Assembly: GCF_020404405.1 (NCBI RefSeq)
Contig: NZ_JAIZDA010000017.1
Span: forward strand, 1 to 64,000
DNA length: 64,000 nt
Reading direction: 5' to 3'
Source of the DNA: Novosphingobium sp. FKTRR1
GTDB lineage: Bacteria > Pseudomonadota > Alphaproteobacteria > Sphingomonadales > Sphingomonadaceae
Positions within the stretch are counted from its first letter, which is position 1; the number at the start of each line of letters is the position of its first letter. Below are positions 34,056 through 43,473 of the stretch, piece by piece. The translations under genes were made by a program, and so were the position numbers. A model generated the notes under the pieces. The model was given only the letters and a program-made list of their open reading frames with translations, was not told where the DNA came from and did no database searches.

Positions 34056-35201
34056 ATGGTTGCTGTTCTCGATCCTTTTCACGCCATTGCCGTTTCGGCC
34101 CGTGCCCACGCCCTTGCCGCACAAGGCCGCGCGATCATCCACATGGAGTTCGGCCAGCCTTCGACCGGCGCTCCGGCGCCAGCCATCGCGGCGGCGCACC
34201 GCGTGCTCGACAATGGCGCGATGGGCTATTGGGAAAGCCCCGCGCTGAAGGAGCGCATCGCCCGGCATTATCTGGAAACGGCGGGCGTCACGGTCGATCC
34301 GGCCTGCATCACGCTGACCTGCGGAGCTTCGCCGGCACTGGTCATGGCGCTGTCGTTGCGGTTCGGGCCGGGCGACCGCGTGGCGATCGCGCGGCCGGGT
34401 TATGTCGCCTATCGCAACAATCTGCGCGCCCTGTTCATGGAGCCGGTGGAACTGCCGTGCGGTCCGGCGGAGCGCTATCAACTGTCTGCCGCGGCGCTGG
34501 CCGCGCTAGATCCGGCGCCAGCGGGGGTGATTCTGGCCAGCCCGGCCAACCCCACCGGCACGGTCATTCCACCCGACGAACTGGCCGCCATCGTGGAGGT
34601 GTGCCGCGCACGCGGCATCCATCTGATCGCCGACGAGATTTATCACGGCATCACTTTCGGGGCAGAGGCTCGCACAGTGCTGGGCATGGATCCGCAGGCG
34701 ATCGTGGTGAACAGCTTTTCCAAGTACTTCAGCATGCCCGGCTGGCGGCTCGGCTGGCTGGTCGTACCCCCCGAACTTGCTGAGCAGGCGCGAGCGCGGA
34801 TGGGCAACTTGTTCCTGACCCCGCCGGTGCTGGCGCAACATGCCGCGCTGGTCGCGTTCGATTGCACCGATGAGCTTGAGAGCCACGTGGCGACCTATGC
34901 GCGCAACCGCGAACTGCTGCTGGCCGAATTGCCGCGCTGGGGTCTGGGCGGGATCGCACCGCCCGACGGCGCGTTCTACATCTATGCCGACATCGGCCAT
35001 CTGACCGACGACAGCCTGGCCTTCTGTCTCAAGATGGTCGAGGAAACCGGGGTGGCGAGCGCACCGGGGGTCGATTTCGACCCGGTCGAGGGGCACCGCT
35101 TCATCCGGTTCAGCTTTGCCGTTTCGACCGCGCTGATCGAAGAGGCGATCGAACGGCTGCGGCCATGGTTCGCGGCACAGCCGCGACGCTCACACGCCTG
35201 A
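34056..35201 (+). CDS. class I/II pyridoxal-phosphate aminotransferase
   Basis: A 381-residue fold-type I enzyme similar to aspartate/aromatic aminotransferases. Lys223 in NSFSKYFSMPGWR binds PLP. NPTGTV and DEIYHGI carry the conserved Asn and Asp/Tyr, and FIRFSF carries the substrate carboxylate Arg. Amino-donor specificity cannot be told from sequence. The ATG is preceded by a CGCC-TGTA-GGCG hairpin (34035-34046) that includes part of the weak ribosome site. Confidence 0.85.
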   Translation: MVAVLDPFHAIAVSARAHALAAQGRAIIHMEFGQPSTGAPAPAIAAAHRVLDNGAMGYWESPALKERIARHYLETAGVTVDPACITLTCGASPALVMALSLRFGPGDRVAIARPGYVAYRNNLRALFMEPVELPCGPAERYQLSAAALAALDPAPAGVILASPANPTGTVIPPDELAAIVEVCRARGIHLIADEIYHGITFGAEARTVLGMDPQAIVVNSFSKYFSMPGWRLGWLVVPPELAEQARARMGNLFLTPPVLAQHAALVAFDCTDELESHVATYARNRELLLAELPRWGLGGIAPPDGAFYIYADIGHLTDDSLAFCLKMVEETGVASAPGVDFDPVEGHRFIRFSFAVSTALIEEAIERLRPWFAAQPRRSHA

Positions 35202-35210
35202 AACAGTGCT

Positions 35211-35239
35211 CCGGCCGCACCCACAACGGGCGCGGCCGG
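35211..35239. terminator. bidirectional terminator between aminotransferase and autotransporter
   Basis: CCGGCCGC (35211-35218) pairs with GCGGCCGG (35232-35239), with three further inner pairs (CCC/GGG) around a 5-base loop. On the minus strand it is followed by AGCACTGTTT. It lies between two convergent genes ending at 35201 and 35250. Confidence 0.65.
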
Positions 35240-35249
35240 ATGCCGATCG

Positions 35250-38200
35250 TTACATCGCGAAGCTGAGCGATGCGCGCATCGAGTAGGCAAGGCCGCCGCT
35301 TTGCGGGCGCTCTGCCCCGGCGCTGAGCTTCCAGGTGTAGTCCAGTCCGCCCTGCAGCACGCTGAGGTTGCCGACCCACGCCGATTCGGTCTTGCCCGGG
35401 GTCAGCGTGAAGCTGCTGCCGCTGCCAAACGCGGCGGTGGTGTTGCCCAGCGCGCCCGACAGGTGGTTGCGCCGTCCGCCTTCCAGTTCGACGGTGAAAG
35501 CGCGGCCTTCATAGCTGCTTTCGCCCGAACTCCAGCTTGCTGCCAGCGTGGTCGTGGCGTTCAGCGCCTTGCTGGTGCGCGGATCGACGACCAGCGCGAT
35601 CGCGGTGTCGCCGCTTTCGGTGTAGCCCTTTTCCTTGAGGCGATAGTATTCGAACACCGCCTTGGGCTTGAGCTTCAGGCTTTCACCCAGCGGTACGGCA
35701 TAGGACAGGCCTGCCGTCGCATCGAGGAAAGTGCCCTTCCACTTGCCTGCCGCGCTGTAGGTGAACGCGGCGGAATCGGCCACGCCATTGAACGTGCGGG
35801 CAGAGGTGAAGGTGCCCTTGCCATAGCCGACGCGGGCATAGGCATAGAGCGGCCCGGCAGCCTTGCGCCAGAACGCGCCGATCTCGAGATCGTGGGCTTT
35901 CACTTCGTTGTAGGCGCTGTTCTTCACGTTGCCGGTGACATAGGCGAACGTGCCGCCGACATTGCCCAGCGAGGTGGTCTTTTCCAGACCGGCAGTGACG
36001 CCGAAACCGCTGACGGTGTAGCGGTTCGTGGTCGAGCTGGCGTGCTGCTTGTTGTTGAAATAGATCGGTTCGAACCAGCCGCCGACGTCGCTGATCGTGA
36101 AGATCGAGGAATCGTCGTCGATGTGGCGCGCGGCAAGCCGCGAACCGCGCGTCACAAAGTCGAACGTGCCACCGGCATAGTCGGGCAGGAACTCGTTGAA
36201 CTGGGTTTTCAGCGCAGCCGAATCGGCGACCTGCAGCAGGCTCTTTTCAAGGTAGGTATAGCTCAACGCGTTGCCGACAATCGCGTCATAGGCGGCGGAT
36301 TCCGCGGTCGTCAGGCCCAGTTCGGTCGCTGATTTGCGCGATACCGTCAGCAGCAGGTTGTTGCCGCTAAGGGTGACCGAACCGTTGTAGAGCACCGGCA
36401 TCGCCAGCGCCGTGCTGGTCAGGTTGCTGCCGCCGGTCAGCGTGCCTGCGCTGAGCACGGTATAGGTGGCATTGCCCTGTTGCAGCGACGAAATCGTCGC
36501 CGCGACCTTCGAACCGCTGGCAAAGGTTGCGGTATCGGCAACCAGCGTCGAACTCGTGCCCTTGGCGCCGTCGATGTAGACCCGCAGCGTGCCCGAAGCG
36601 CCGACGTTGAGCGCCTTGATCGTCGAAGTGCCGGTAGCATTGGCGCCGAACGTGCCGCTGTTGACGTTGACCGTCAGTTGCGATCCGCCGGTGACCGTGC
36701 CCAGCCAGCGGCTGCTGTCGGACAAGGTCAGCGTCCCGACCTGGCTGTTCAGCTCAAGGTTGCCGGTGAAGCGCGAATTGCCGGCCATCGTCATCGTCGC
36801 GGTGCCCGCGGTGCCGAAATTGATGTTGCCGATCCACTTGGCGTCATCGGCCAGAATGACGGTGTTGTTGCCGGTGCCAAGGAAAGCGTTGCCGGTGACC
36901 TTGCCCGATTCGATGTCGACCGTGTCGTTGCCGCTGCCGGTATAGATGTTGCCGGTGATCGCGGTGTAGACCGTGGCGGTGTCCGGGTCATAACCCGAAG
37001 CCGCCTTGTCGCTGGTCTGCGAAGTGGCGTTGGTCGAATTCAGGTACTGCTTGATCGTGGTGCCCGAGGTGTTGCTCGACAGGTCGATCGCGGCCGAGCG
37101 GCCCGTGGTCGTGCCCGATACGGTGATGTAGCCGGTGTTGTTGAGCGTCGTCAGCGTGCCCGAGGCATCCTTGACGCCATAAAGGTTGCCGAACGCGGAT
37201 TGGCTCGCGGTCGCCTGGATCGTGCCGCTGTTGTACAGCGTCGCGACGTTCGAACCCGCATTGATCGTCACGGCCGCTGACCCGGAATCGACCGTGGTCG
37301 TGCTTACCGTTCCTGAAACGGCAATGCCCTTCGACAAAGTGACGTTGCCGCCCTTGCCGCCGATGACCACGCCATAGGCATCGGTCGAGCTGTAATAGGC
37401 GTTGGACGAGACGCTGCCGTCGATGCCGAGCGAATACGTGCCCGCAACCGTGGTGCCACCGCCGATGGTGATGTCGCGGGTTCCGCCGATCTGCAGCGCC
37501 GGGCCGTTGCCATATGCCTGCAGCACCCCGCGCGAGGTATCGGTCGAGGACGTGGTGAGCGGAGCGTAGACGACCACGCCGCCTGCCACGTTGCCATCGA
37601 CCTCGACCAGCGCCTTGCCGGTTTGCAGCGCGGTGCGCGACAGTGTCTGAGTCGTGCTGTCATCGGCGGTGTAGGTGTACGATTGCGAGATGCCGCCGTT
37701 CAGCTTGACGATCCCGCCGACGTCACCGCCCACGACGACCGCTTGGCTACCCTGGCCGACCGTGCTGATCGTGCCACCAGCCAGCACGTCGCCGGTCACG
37801 GCAGCGGTGCGGATGCCGACGCTGTTGTCGCCCTTGACGGTGATCGTGCCGGTGTTGGTCAGCGTCCCGGCCAGCGTGCCGTCGACCGCTATGCCCGCCG
37901 AATTGAGCCCTTCGACGGTGATGACGCCGGTGTCGCCATTCTGGATCGCGCCGGTATATGTGCCGCCCGACAGCACATGGATGCCATAGCGGTTGCTGGC
38001 GCTGGCGATCGGTCCGGCTGCGATCGTGCTGCTGTCGAGCACTTTGGCGGTGAAATCTTCGGTCACCTTGATGGTGCCCTGATTGGTGATCGTGCTGGAC
38101 AGGCCGGAGTTGGCCACGATACCGCTTGCCCCATCGGCGCTGCCGACATCCAGAACGCCACCCGAGTTGACGGTCGCGGTCTTGGCCGCATCGATCGTGA

Positions 38201-38420
38201 TGGCATTCCCGCTGGCAACCTTGATCGTGCCGCCGCTGGCGATGGTGACATTGCCCGCGCTTGAAGTGAGCAGCGGTGTCGTGGTGGCAGAGCCGACCGA
38301 CGTATCCGCGAAAGCCTGCGCCGCAGGAAGCAGAAGGGCCGCGCCGACCAGGGCGCGACGGCCGACGGTGCTGAGGAAACGATTGGATTTGCGCTGCATG
38401 GGCGTCTGGTCATCCGGCAT
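35250..38420 (-). CDS. autotransporter (type Va) with beta-helix passenger
   Basis: About 1056 residues. A signal peptide (KSNRFLSTVGRRALVG...AQAFA) precedes a long passenger of Gly/Thr/Ser/Val-rich short repeats (VTIASGGTIKVASG, ITVKGDNSVGI, GSGNDTVDIESG) predicted to fold as a right-handed beta-helix. The C-terminal ~280 residues form the outer-membrane barrel (AARHIDDDSSIFTI onward). The final residues are SFAM rather than the usual terminal Phe/Trp. The start may be ATG 38420 or ATG 38399. Substrate or adhesive role is unknown. It is divergent from an ECF sigma/anti-sigma pair. Confidence 0.87.
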   Translation of the reverse strand: MPDDQTPMQRKSNRFLSTVGRRALVGAALLLPAAQAFADTSVGSATTTPLLTSSAGNVTIASGGTIKVASGNAITIDAAKTATVNSGGVLDVGSADGASGIVANSGLSSTITNQGTIKVTEDFTAKVLDSSTIAAGPIASASNRYGIHVLSGGTYTGAIQNGDTGVITVEGLNSAGIAVDGTLAGTLTNTGTITVKGDNSVGIRTAAVTGDVLAGGTISTVGQGSQAVVVGGDVGGIVKLNGGISQSYTYTADDSTTQTLSRTALQTGKALVEVDGNVAGGVVVYAPLTTSSTDTSRGVLQAYGNGPALQIGGTRDITIGGGTTVAGTYSLGIDGSVSSNAYYSSTDAYGVVIGGKGGNVTLSKGIAVSGTVSTTTVDSGSAAVTINAGSNVATLYNSGTIQATASQSAFGNLYGVKDASGTLTTLNNTGYITVSGTTTGRSAAIDLSSNTSGTTIKQYLNSTNATSQTSDKAASGYDPDTATVYTAITGNIYTGSGNDTVDIESGKVTGNAFLGTGNNTVILADDAKWIGNINFGTAGTATMTMAGNSRFTGNLELNSQVGTLTLSDSSRWLGTVTGGSQLTVNVNSGTFGANATGTSTIKALNVGASGTLRVYIDGAKGTSSTLVADTATFASGSKVAATISSLQQGNATYTVLSAGTLTGGSNLTSTALAMPVLYNGSVTLSGNNLLLTVSRKSATELGLTTAESAAYDAIVGNALSYTYLEKSLLQVADSAALKTQFNEFLPDYAGGTFDFVTRGSRLAARHIDDDSSIFTISDVGGWFEPIYFNNKQHASSTTNRYTVSGFGVTAGLEKTTSLGNVGGTFAYVTGNVKNSAYNEVKAHDLEIGAFWRKAAGPLYAYARVGYGKGTFTSARTFNGVADSAAFTYSAAGKWKGTFLDATAGLSYAVPLGESLKLKPKAVFEYYRLKEKGYTESGDTAIALVVDPRTSKALNATTTLAASWSSGESSYEGRAFTVELEGGRRNHLSGALGNTTAAFGSGSSFTLTPGKTESAWVGNLSVLQGGLDYTWKLSAGAERPQSGGLAYSMRASLSFAM

Positions 38421-38736
38421 GGGAACGTTGCGCGGAAAAGCGCAAGGTTCCGGGGTTTGCGAAAACGGCACTGCGGCAGGACTGGTCTGCCGAGCACCGT
38501 TCGTCGGGCTTGGTGAGGCCGGTGCCACCAGCCCGGCTGGGCGGCGACACAAGTCTACTACACCCCAAACGCGCGGTTGTGCCGTTCCCTTCGCCGGCAT
38601 GCAGAAAAATTGCTGAATGCTGGCAGCGCCGTAAACATGGCGTTCATCTGGCAAACGCCAGCACAAGGCCGGGTTGGTGGAACTTCAATCGGGGTGCATT
38701 CGACGGAGCTATGCCCGTGTGCGACGGACAGATTGC
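38421..38736. other. 316-base divergent intergenic region (autotransporter / ECF sigma)
   Basis: No convincing gene is present. It must hold the promoters of both flanking operons. The only specific motif I can support is the GGAAC...CGAC element near 38679-38704 described separately. Confidence 0.5.
38679..38704 (+). promoter_or_regulatory. candidate ECF-type promoter of the sigma/anti-sigma operon
   Basis: GGAACTT (38679-38685) resembles the -35 element of ECF sigma promoters. CGAC (38701-38704) follows 17 bases after GGAAC, close to the CGTT/CGTC-type -10. It ends about 32 bases before the sigma ATG and would fit autoregulation. Confidence 0.4.
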
Positions 38737-39507
38737 ATGACCTTCTACGGTGAACTTGCCGGTGAGGCCGCGCTTGTGCGCGATGAACCCGTGCTTGCGG
38801 ACGAGACTGGCTGGTTGTCCGACCAGCCCTTCGACTCCCGGCATCATTCCCTTGCTCTGGCCCCGGCTCACGCCGGTTCCCGCGCGGCGGCAAGCGGGAT
38901 GCAGTCGCCCGTCGCCGCCATCGATTGCGGCTCGCTCGACGATACCGCGCTCATGGCGGCAGTGGCGCATGGCGGGGTCGATGCCTTCGCCGTGCTGGTC
39001 GAGCGTCATACCGCGTCGCTCTATCGCGTGGCCATGCGTATGCTCAACGATACGCACGAGGCCGAGGACGTGGTGCAGGATTGCTTTGTGCGGATGTGGC
39101 AGCACGCGCCCCGGTGGAAGCCTTCGGGTGCCGGACTGGTCGGCTGGCTGCATCGCGTGGCCATGAACCTGTGTTTTGACCGCAAACGCCGCTTTCGCGT
39201 GATCACGACCCCCGATTTGCCGGATTCAGCCGATGATGCGCCGTTGGCGGATAGCGTGATGGAAGCCGATCAGGCGCACCGTGCGGTTCGCGCCGCGCTT
39301 GATGACCTGCCCGAGCGGTACCGTGCGGCGCTGGTCCTGTGCTATTATGAGGGGTTCACGAATGCCCTTGCCGCTGATGTCATGGGGCTTAACATAAAGG
39401 CAATGGAATCGCTCTTGTTCCGGGCGCGACGGCAGTTGCGCGATCGCCTTGAGGCGCATGATGTCGCTTTACGCGATGTCACCACGCATGCCGGATTGCT
39501 GGCATGA
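38737..39507 (+). CDS. ECF sigma factor (RpoE-like) with N-terminal extension
   Basis: 256 residues. Region 2 (LVERHTASLYRVAMRMLND, AEDVVQDCFVRMWQHAPRW) and region 4 (LDDLPERYRAALVLCYYEG, NIKAMESLLFRARRQLRD) are canonical. About 65 residues precede region 2, which is unusually long; an in-frame ATG at 38899 would remove most of this. It overlaps the downstream gene by 4 bases (ATGA). The pair is divergent from the autotransporter gene, a possible target. Confidence 0.88.
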   Translation: MTFYGELAGEAALVRDEPVLADETGWLSDQPFDSRHHSLALAPAHAGSRAAASGMQSPVAAIDCGSLDDTALMAAVAHGGVDAFAVLVERHTASLYRVAMRMLNDTHEAEDVVQDCFVRMWQHAPRWKPSGAGLVGWLHRVAMNLCFDRKRRFRVITTPDLPDSADDAPLADSVMEADQAHRAVRAALDDLPERYRAALVLCYYEGFTNALAADVMGLNIKAMESLLFRARRQLRDRLEAHDVALRDVTTHAGLLA

Positions 39508-40406
39508 CCGACCGCACACCACAATTGCCCGAACGGCCGGAAGTTGGCCGCGACGATGGCCGCCACGATGCGGCGGTGGATCGGGCACTGGCGCAGGTTG
39601 CGATGCCCAAAGTCCCGCCCGGTCTTGTCGCACGGATCGTCCGCGATGTGCCGCTGCTGGCGCAATTGCCGTCGGACGATCAGGCGCAGGCGCCGGTCGT
39701 CGTGTCCGATCATCTTGGCCCGAAGATCATCGCGCTGCCTCGGGAATTGCGTCCTCGGCGACCCGTTGCGGCGCCCGGCAATGGCGATTCCGCTCAGGTC
39801 TTGCAGGCCGTGCCGCAAGGCCGGTCGGATCGGCAGCGGTTCTTGCTCACGGCATCGGGGCTCGGCGCCATGGCCGCCGCGCTGGTTGCCGTGATTGCGC
39901 TGGGATTGAGCGTGCGTGAGGCCGATCCGGTCGCCCGCAGCGAGGATATGCCGATTGCCGCCATCACCGCGCCCGGTGCTCCGGTCAGTGTTCCTGCCGG
40001 TGCAGCACCAGCCGCACAGGTCGCACTTGGCCGCGACACTGGCGCCGGGCAGGTGGGCAAGGCCCCGCATGCGCCCGAGGCCGTGGCTGCGGCGGCGCCG
40101 CCAACAGGCCTGCCCGTTGCTGGAAGCGCAACCGCGCCGGCTGCCGACCCGGCACATGCCCCGGCCGCCTCATTGCCTGCGCCAGCCCAACTGGCCGCAG
40201 GGCCGGTCCAAGGCGCGCCCGACGATGGATCGGCAGCACCGGGCCTGACGCCGCTCGGCACGCGCGGCGTGATGGGGCCGGTTCTGCCGCAGGGCTATGG
40301 CTACAGTGGCGGTGGCGGTCTCCCCGAGATTCCCGGCAACGCTCCGGTGCGGATGTCCGGAGGCCCGGGACCGGGACCGGGGCCTGGGCCCGGCGGGCCG
40401 CACTGA
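39504..40406 (+). CDS. putative single-pass anti-sigma factor with Pro/Ala/Gly-rich periplasmic domain
   Basis: A 300-residue protein. A cytoplasmic N-terminal ~110 residues (VPPGLVARIVRDVPLLAQLP, resembling sigma-binding helices) is followed by one membrane helix (~115-137). The periplasmic tail is Ala/Pro/Gly-rich low complexity ending in a GPGPGPGP run. No anti-sigma family is certain. The call rests on its coupling to the ECF sigma gene and on topology. It converges on mprF with a 17-base gap. Confidence 0.6.
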   Translation: MTDRTPQLPERPEVGRDDGRHDAAVDRALAQVAMPKVPPGLVARIVRDVPLLAQLPSDDQAQAPVVVSDHLGPKIIALPRELRPRRPVAAPGNGDSAQVLQAVPQGRSDRQRFLLTASGLGAMAAALVAVIALGLSVREADPVARSEDMPIAAITAPGAPVSVPAGAAPAAQVALGRDTGAGQVGKAPHAPEAVAAAAPPTGLPVAGSATAPAADPAHAPAASLPAPAQLAAGPVQGAPDDGSAAPGLTPLGTRGVMGPVLPQGYGYSGGGGLPEIPGNAPVRMSGGPGPGPGPGPGGPH

Positions 40407-40423
40407 CGCGCGGCCTTCCGGTG

Positions 40424-43015
40424 TCATCCGCGCCCGCCTGAAACCAGTGCGATCACCGCGCCTACCGCCACAAAGCCTGCAGGGCCGTGCGGGCAGGCCA
40501 GATAGCGGCTTTGCCATTGCGGCGCGAACTTCTGCTTGTAGAATCGCAGACCGGCAAAGTTGTAGGCCGCTCCGCCCATCCAGCCGCCGACGCGGTACAC
40601 CGCGCGGGCCAGTTGCGCCCAGAACGGGGCCAGCCGGCCACCGGGCACGCCCGAGAGTGGGGCGAGCCCCAGATTGAAGCGGTGGCACCCGCGCGCGCGC
40701 GCCAGCTCGATCAGGCTGGTGAACAGGAAGTCCATCGTGCCGGGCGGTGCATCGGTCGTCTGGCGCATCAGATCGACCGACATCTCCGCACCGTCGCCCG
40801 ATAGCCACAAGTTGGCAAAGGCGACCGGCTCCTGATCGCGCAGTACGACTGCCAGATCGAAACGGGTCATGTACTGCGCGTCGAACCCGCCAAGGCTGAA
40901 GCCCTTTTCCTGCGCCTTGTGCCGGGCCAGCCAGCCGTCGGAAATCGGCTGCAGCCGGGGCAACCAGCGCGGTACTTCGGTCTGTGGCACGATCTGCAGC
41001 GTTACCCCGTCGCGCATGGCGCGGGCGCGGCTGTTACGCAGCCCTTTCATGCGCGGTCCCTGCAAGGTGAAGGCGGTCGGATCGACGATCGCCTCCTCGC
41101 CATATTTCATCGTCAGCAGGCCCAGTTCGACCAACAGCGGCAGCATCGCCTCGCTCGCCTGATAGAAGCACAGCAGCGCGTTGCTCAGGTCGGCGAGGCG
41201 GCGCAAGTCCCACACCAGTTCGCCCCAGCGTTCGCGCGGGCCCACGGGATCACCCATCACCACCCAGGTGCGCCCCTGCGGGCGGAACATCACAAAGCAA
41301 TCCCCGTGGCTGCCGACCAGAAAGCGTTTGTCGCCGGTAAAGGCCAGCGCGGCGTCGCTGCGGGGGTGGCTGGCCATCGCGGCTTGCGCTACCGCTGGCG
41401 GCAGCGCCTGTTCGCCGCCGATCGCGCGCGGTCGGGTCATCCATTCGCGCACGGCAAAGGCGCAGACCAGCACGCTTGCGGCAAAGCCTGCGCGCAAGGC
41501 GCGCGGACCATCACCATAAAGCGCGAAGTGCCACCACAAGTCTGACCGGAAGTGTGCGGTATTGTAGAATAGCGCGCCGATCCCTCCGGCCACGACCACC
41601 GCCATCACCGCCGCGATCAGCCATGGCAGGTTGTGCGTCGAAAAGGCACCGGTTCGGCCGCGATAGAAGGCAGGTGCAGCCAGTTGCAGCAGCCCCGCCA
41701 TCGTCAGCATGACCAGCGCCTCTTCGAAGTCGAGCCCCTTGGCCAGCGAGAACATCGCTCCCAGAAAGAACAACCCGCGCGCTACGCGCATGCCGCTGGC
41801 CAGTCGCGCGGCAAGAGCTGGCGCCACCAACAACAGCCCGGTTCCGACCAGACTTGCCGCCAGATGCGAGGTTTCGATGAACGGCAGCGGCAACAGGCGG
41901 ATCAGGTCGTGCAGGCGCGCATGCTCGGCGGGCGCCGCGCCTGACAGCAGCAGCACCAGTCCCCCGGCAAAGGTCATCAGGCCGAACAGGGGCGGGCTGA
42001 TCGCCAGCGCCACGCGTCTGCCAGGCTCGATCAGGCCTTGCGCCAGCCGCGCCATCGGCGGAACGAAGCGCGAGGTCTCGATCGCGCCGTTGAGCAGGAC
42101 GGCCAGCGCGAAGGGTAGCAGGTAGTAGATGATCCGATAGGCCAGCAGCCCCGCCAGCGCGGCATCCACCATTCCAGTCCCGCCGTCGGGCAGGGTGGCG
42201 ATGATCACCGCCTCGAACACACCAACGCCGCCGGGTACATGGGTGACCAGCCCCAGCGTGATGCCCAGCGCATAGGCGAGCATGAAGCGGGCGAAGTGCC
42301 AGCCTTCGTGCGGCAGCAGCAAGTACAGCGCAAGGCTGGCGCAGGCGAGGTCGACCGTCGAGACGATGGCCAGCGCCAGAATGGTTTCGGCACGCGGCAG
42401 CACTGCCGCATCGACCAGCGCGGTCATCCGCCCCGGCCTGTACGCCGCGATCACGGCCAGACTTATCACCGCCGCCAGCACCGCTGCGCCCGCCACATGC
42501 GCGGTTGCCGGGGTTATCGTCAGGCCCGCCAGCGTCAACGGCGTCCGCATACCGAACATGGCGATGCCCGAGGCCATCCCCACGCCGAGCCAGAACGCAA
42601 CCCCGGCAATCACCACGATGCGCGCCACCGTTGCCGTCGGCACGCCCGCAGCGCCATAAATGCGCAGCCGTGCCGATCCCCCGGTCAGTGCGCCAAACCC
42701 CAGCGTGTGCGACAGCGCATAGCTGGTGAACGAGGCGCGCATGGTGACCGCCAGCGGAACGGAAACGCCGACCAGTCGCTGCGCGAGCAGGTCATAGAAA
42801 GTCAGCAGCAGATAGCTTGTCACCGTCAGGCCGAGCGCCAGGGCCAGCGACACCGGGCGCAGTCCGCCGAGTGCCGCCATGGCAGCCGAAAGGTGGATGT
42901 CCTTGCCGACATGGATGATCTCGCCGATGGCAAGCGCCAGCACGGCCAGCCCCAGCGCGCTCAGCAATGACCGCCGTAACGCAGGTCTGACAGTTGATGG
43001 CAAAGCAAGGTTCAT
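40424..43015 (-). CDS. mprF: MprF/LpiA-type bifunctional phosphatidylglycerol aminoacyltransferase/flippase
   Basis: 863 residues. An N-terminal UPF0104-type flippase region (about 14 helices to ~residue 530) is followed by a cytosolic DUF2156 synthase domain (~560-850: VGSHGDCFVMFRPQG, GDPVGPRERWGEL, NSRARAMRDG). It transfers an amino acid from aminoacyl-tRNA to phosphatidylglycerol and flips the product, changing surface charge. ATG 43015 overlaps the DUF2147 stop by 4 bases. Together with the upstream virJ-like gene this resembles the lpiA-acvB pair of Rhizobiales, where AcvB hydrolyses the aminoacyl lipid. Confidence 0.9.
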   Translation of the reverse strand: MNLALPSTVRPALRRSLLSALGLAVLALAIGEIIHVGKDIHLSAAMAALGGLRPVSLALALGLTVTSYLLLTFYDLLAQRLVGVSVPLAVTMRASFTSYALSHTLGFGALTGGSARLRIYGAAGVPTATVARIVVIAGVAFWLGVGMASGIAMFGMRTPLTLAGLTITPATAHVAGAAVLAAVISLAVIAAYRPGRMTALVDAAVLPRAETILALAIVSTVDLACASLALYLLLPHEGWHFARFMLAYALGITLGLVTHVPGGVGVFEAVIIATLPDGGTGMVDAALAGLLAYRIIYYLLPFALAVLLNGAIETSRFVPPMARLAQGLIEPGRRVALAISPPLFGLMTFAGGLVLLLSGAAPAEHARLHDLIRLLPLPFIETSHLAASLVGTGLLLVAPALAARLASGMRVARGLFFLGAMFSLAKGLDFEEALVMLTMAGLLQLAAPAFYRGRTGAFSTHNLPWLIAAVMAVVVAGGIGALFYNTAHFRSDLWWHFALYGDGPRALRAGFAASVLVCAFAVREWMTRPRAIGGEQALPPAVAQAAMASHPRSDAALAFTGDKRFLVGSHGDCFVMFRPQGRTWVVMGDPVGPRERWGELVWDLRRLADLSNALLCFYQASEAMLPLLVELGLLTMKYGEEAIVDPTAFTLQGPRMKGLRNSRARAMRDGVTLQIVPQTEVPRWLPRLQPISDGWLARHKAQEKGFSLGGFDAQYMTRFDLAVVLRDQEPVAFANLWLSGDGAEMSVDLMRQTTDAPPGTMDFLFTSLIELARARGCHRFNLGLAPLSGVPGGRLAPFWAQLARAVYRVGGWMGGAAYNFAGLRFYKQKFAPQWQSRYLACPHGPAGFVAVGAVIALVSGGRG

Positions 43016-43410
43016 TGGCGCTGCCAGATTTCGCTTTGGCACAGGAAGCGACCCAGCAGGCACCCGGCAATGCGCGCGTGATCGTGGTCGATCATCACGA
43101 TGTGCGAGGAAAAGCTGTGCCCCAGATCGGGCACGAATACCGTGCCGCTCCAGTAATTCGGGCCGTCGCGATGATACCCCTTGAACAACGTGGTTCCGAT
43201 CAGGTGTTCCGTCCCGCCGCTGCGCGCGTCGGCCACGGCCTGCGCGCTGGCAGAGATCACCTTGCCGCACAGCCCGGTGCCACACTGATCGATATGGATC
43301 GCCACGGTGCTGTCATCGTTGTGCCAGGCGCCGCGCAAGGGGTCGAGCGGTTCGGCAGCCAGCGCGGTGGCTGTAGCAAGGGTCAGAAGCAGGGAAGAAA
43401 AATGAAACAC
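43012..43410 (-). CDS. DUF2147-family secreted protein
   Basis: A 132-residue protein with a signal peptide (1-~19) and a DUF2147 domain (LRGAWHNDDSTVAIHI, CGTGLCGKV, IVMIDHDHARIAGCLLGRFLCQSEIWQR). It has four Cys, consistent with periplasmic disulfides. The function of the family is unknown. It starts with GTG and has a weak ribosome site. It lies between virJ and mprF and overlaps the mprF ATG by 4 bases, so it is part of the same operon. Confidence 0.8.
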   Translation of the reverse strand: MFHFSSLLLTLATATALAAEPLDPLRGAWHNDDSTVAIHIDQCGTGLCGKVISASAQAVADARSGGTEHLIGTTLFKGYHRDGPNYWSGTVFVPDLGHSFSSHIVMIDHDHARIAGCLLGRFLCQSEIWQRQ

Positions 43411-43473
43411 GGTCTGGTCAGGCTCGATCGATCTGGAATGGTCGGGTAAACGGCAACATGCTTTGGCAGCGGG

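Noticed and set aside
35250..38420. Tandem DNA repeats or a CRISPR-like array in the autotransporter
   Set aside because: The repeats are protein-level beta-helix turns with diverged codons, not near-identical DNA repeats with regular spacers.
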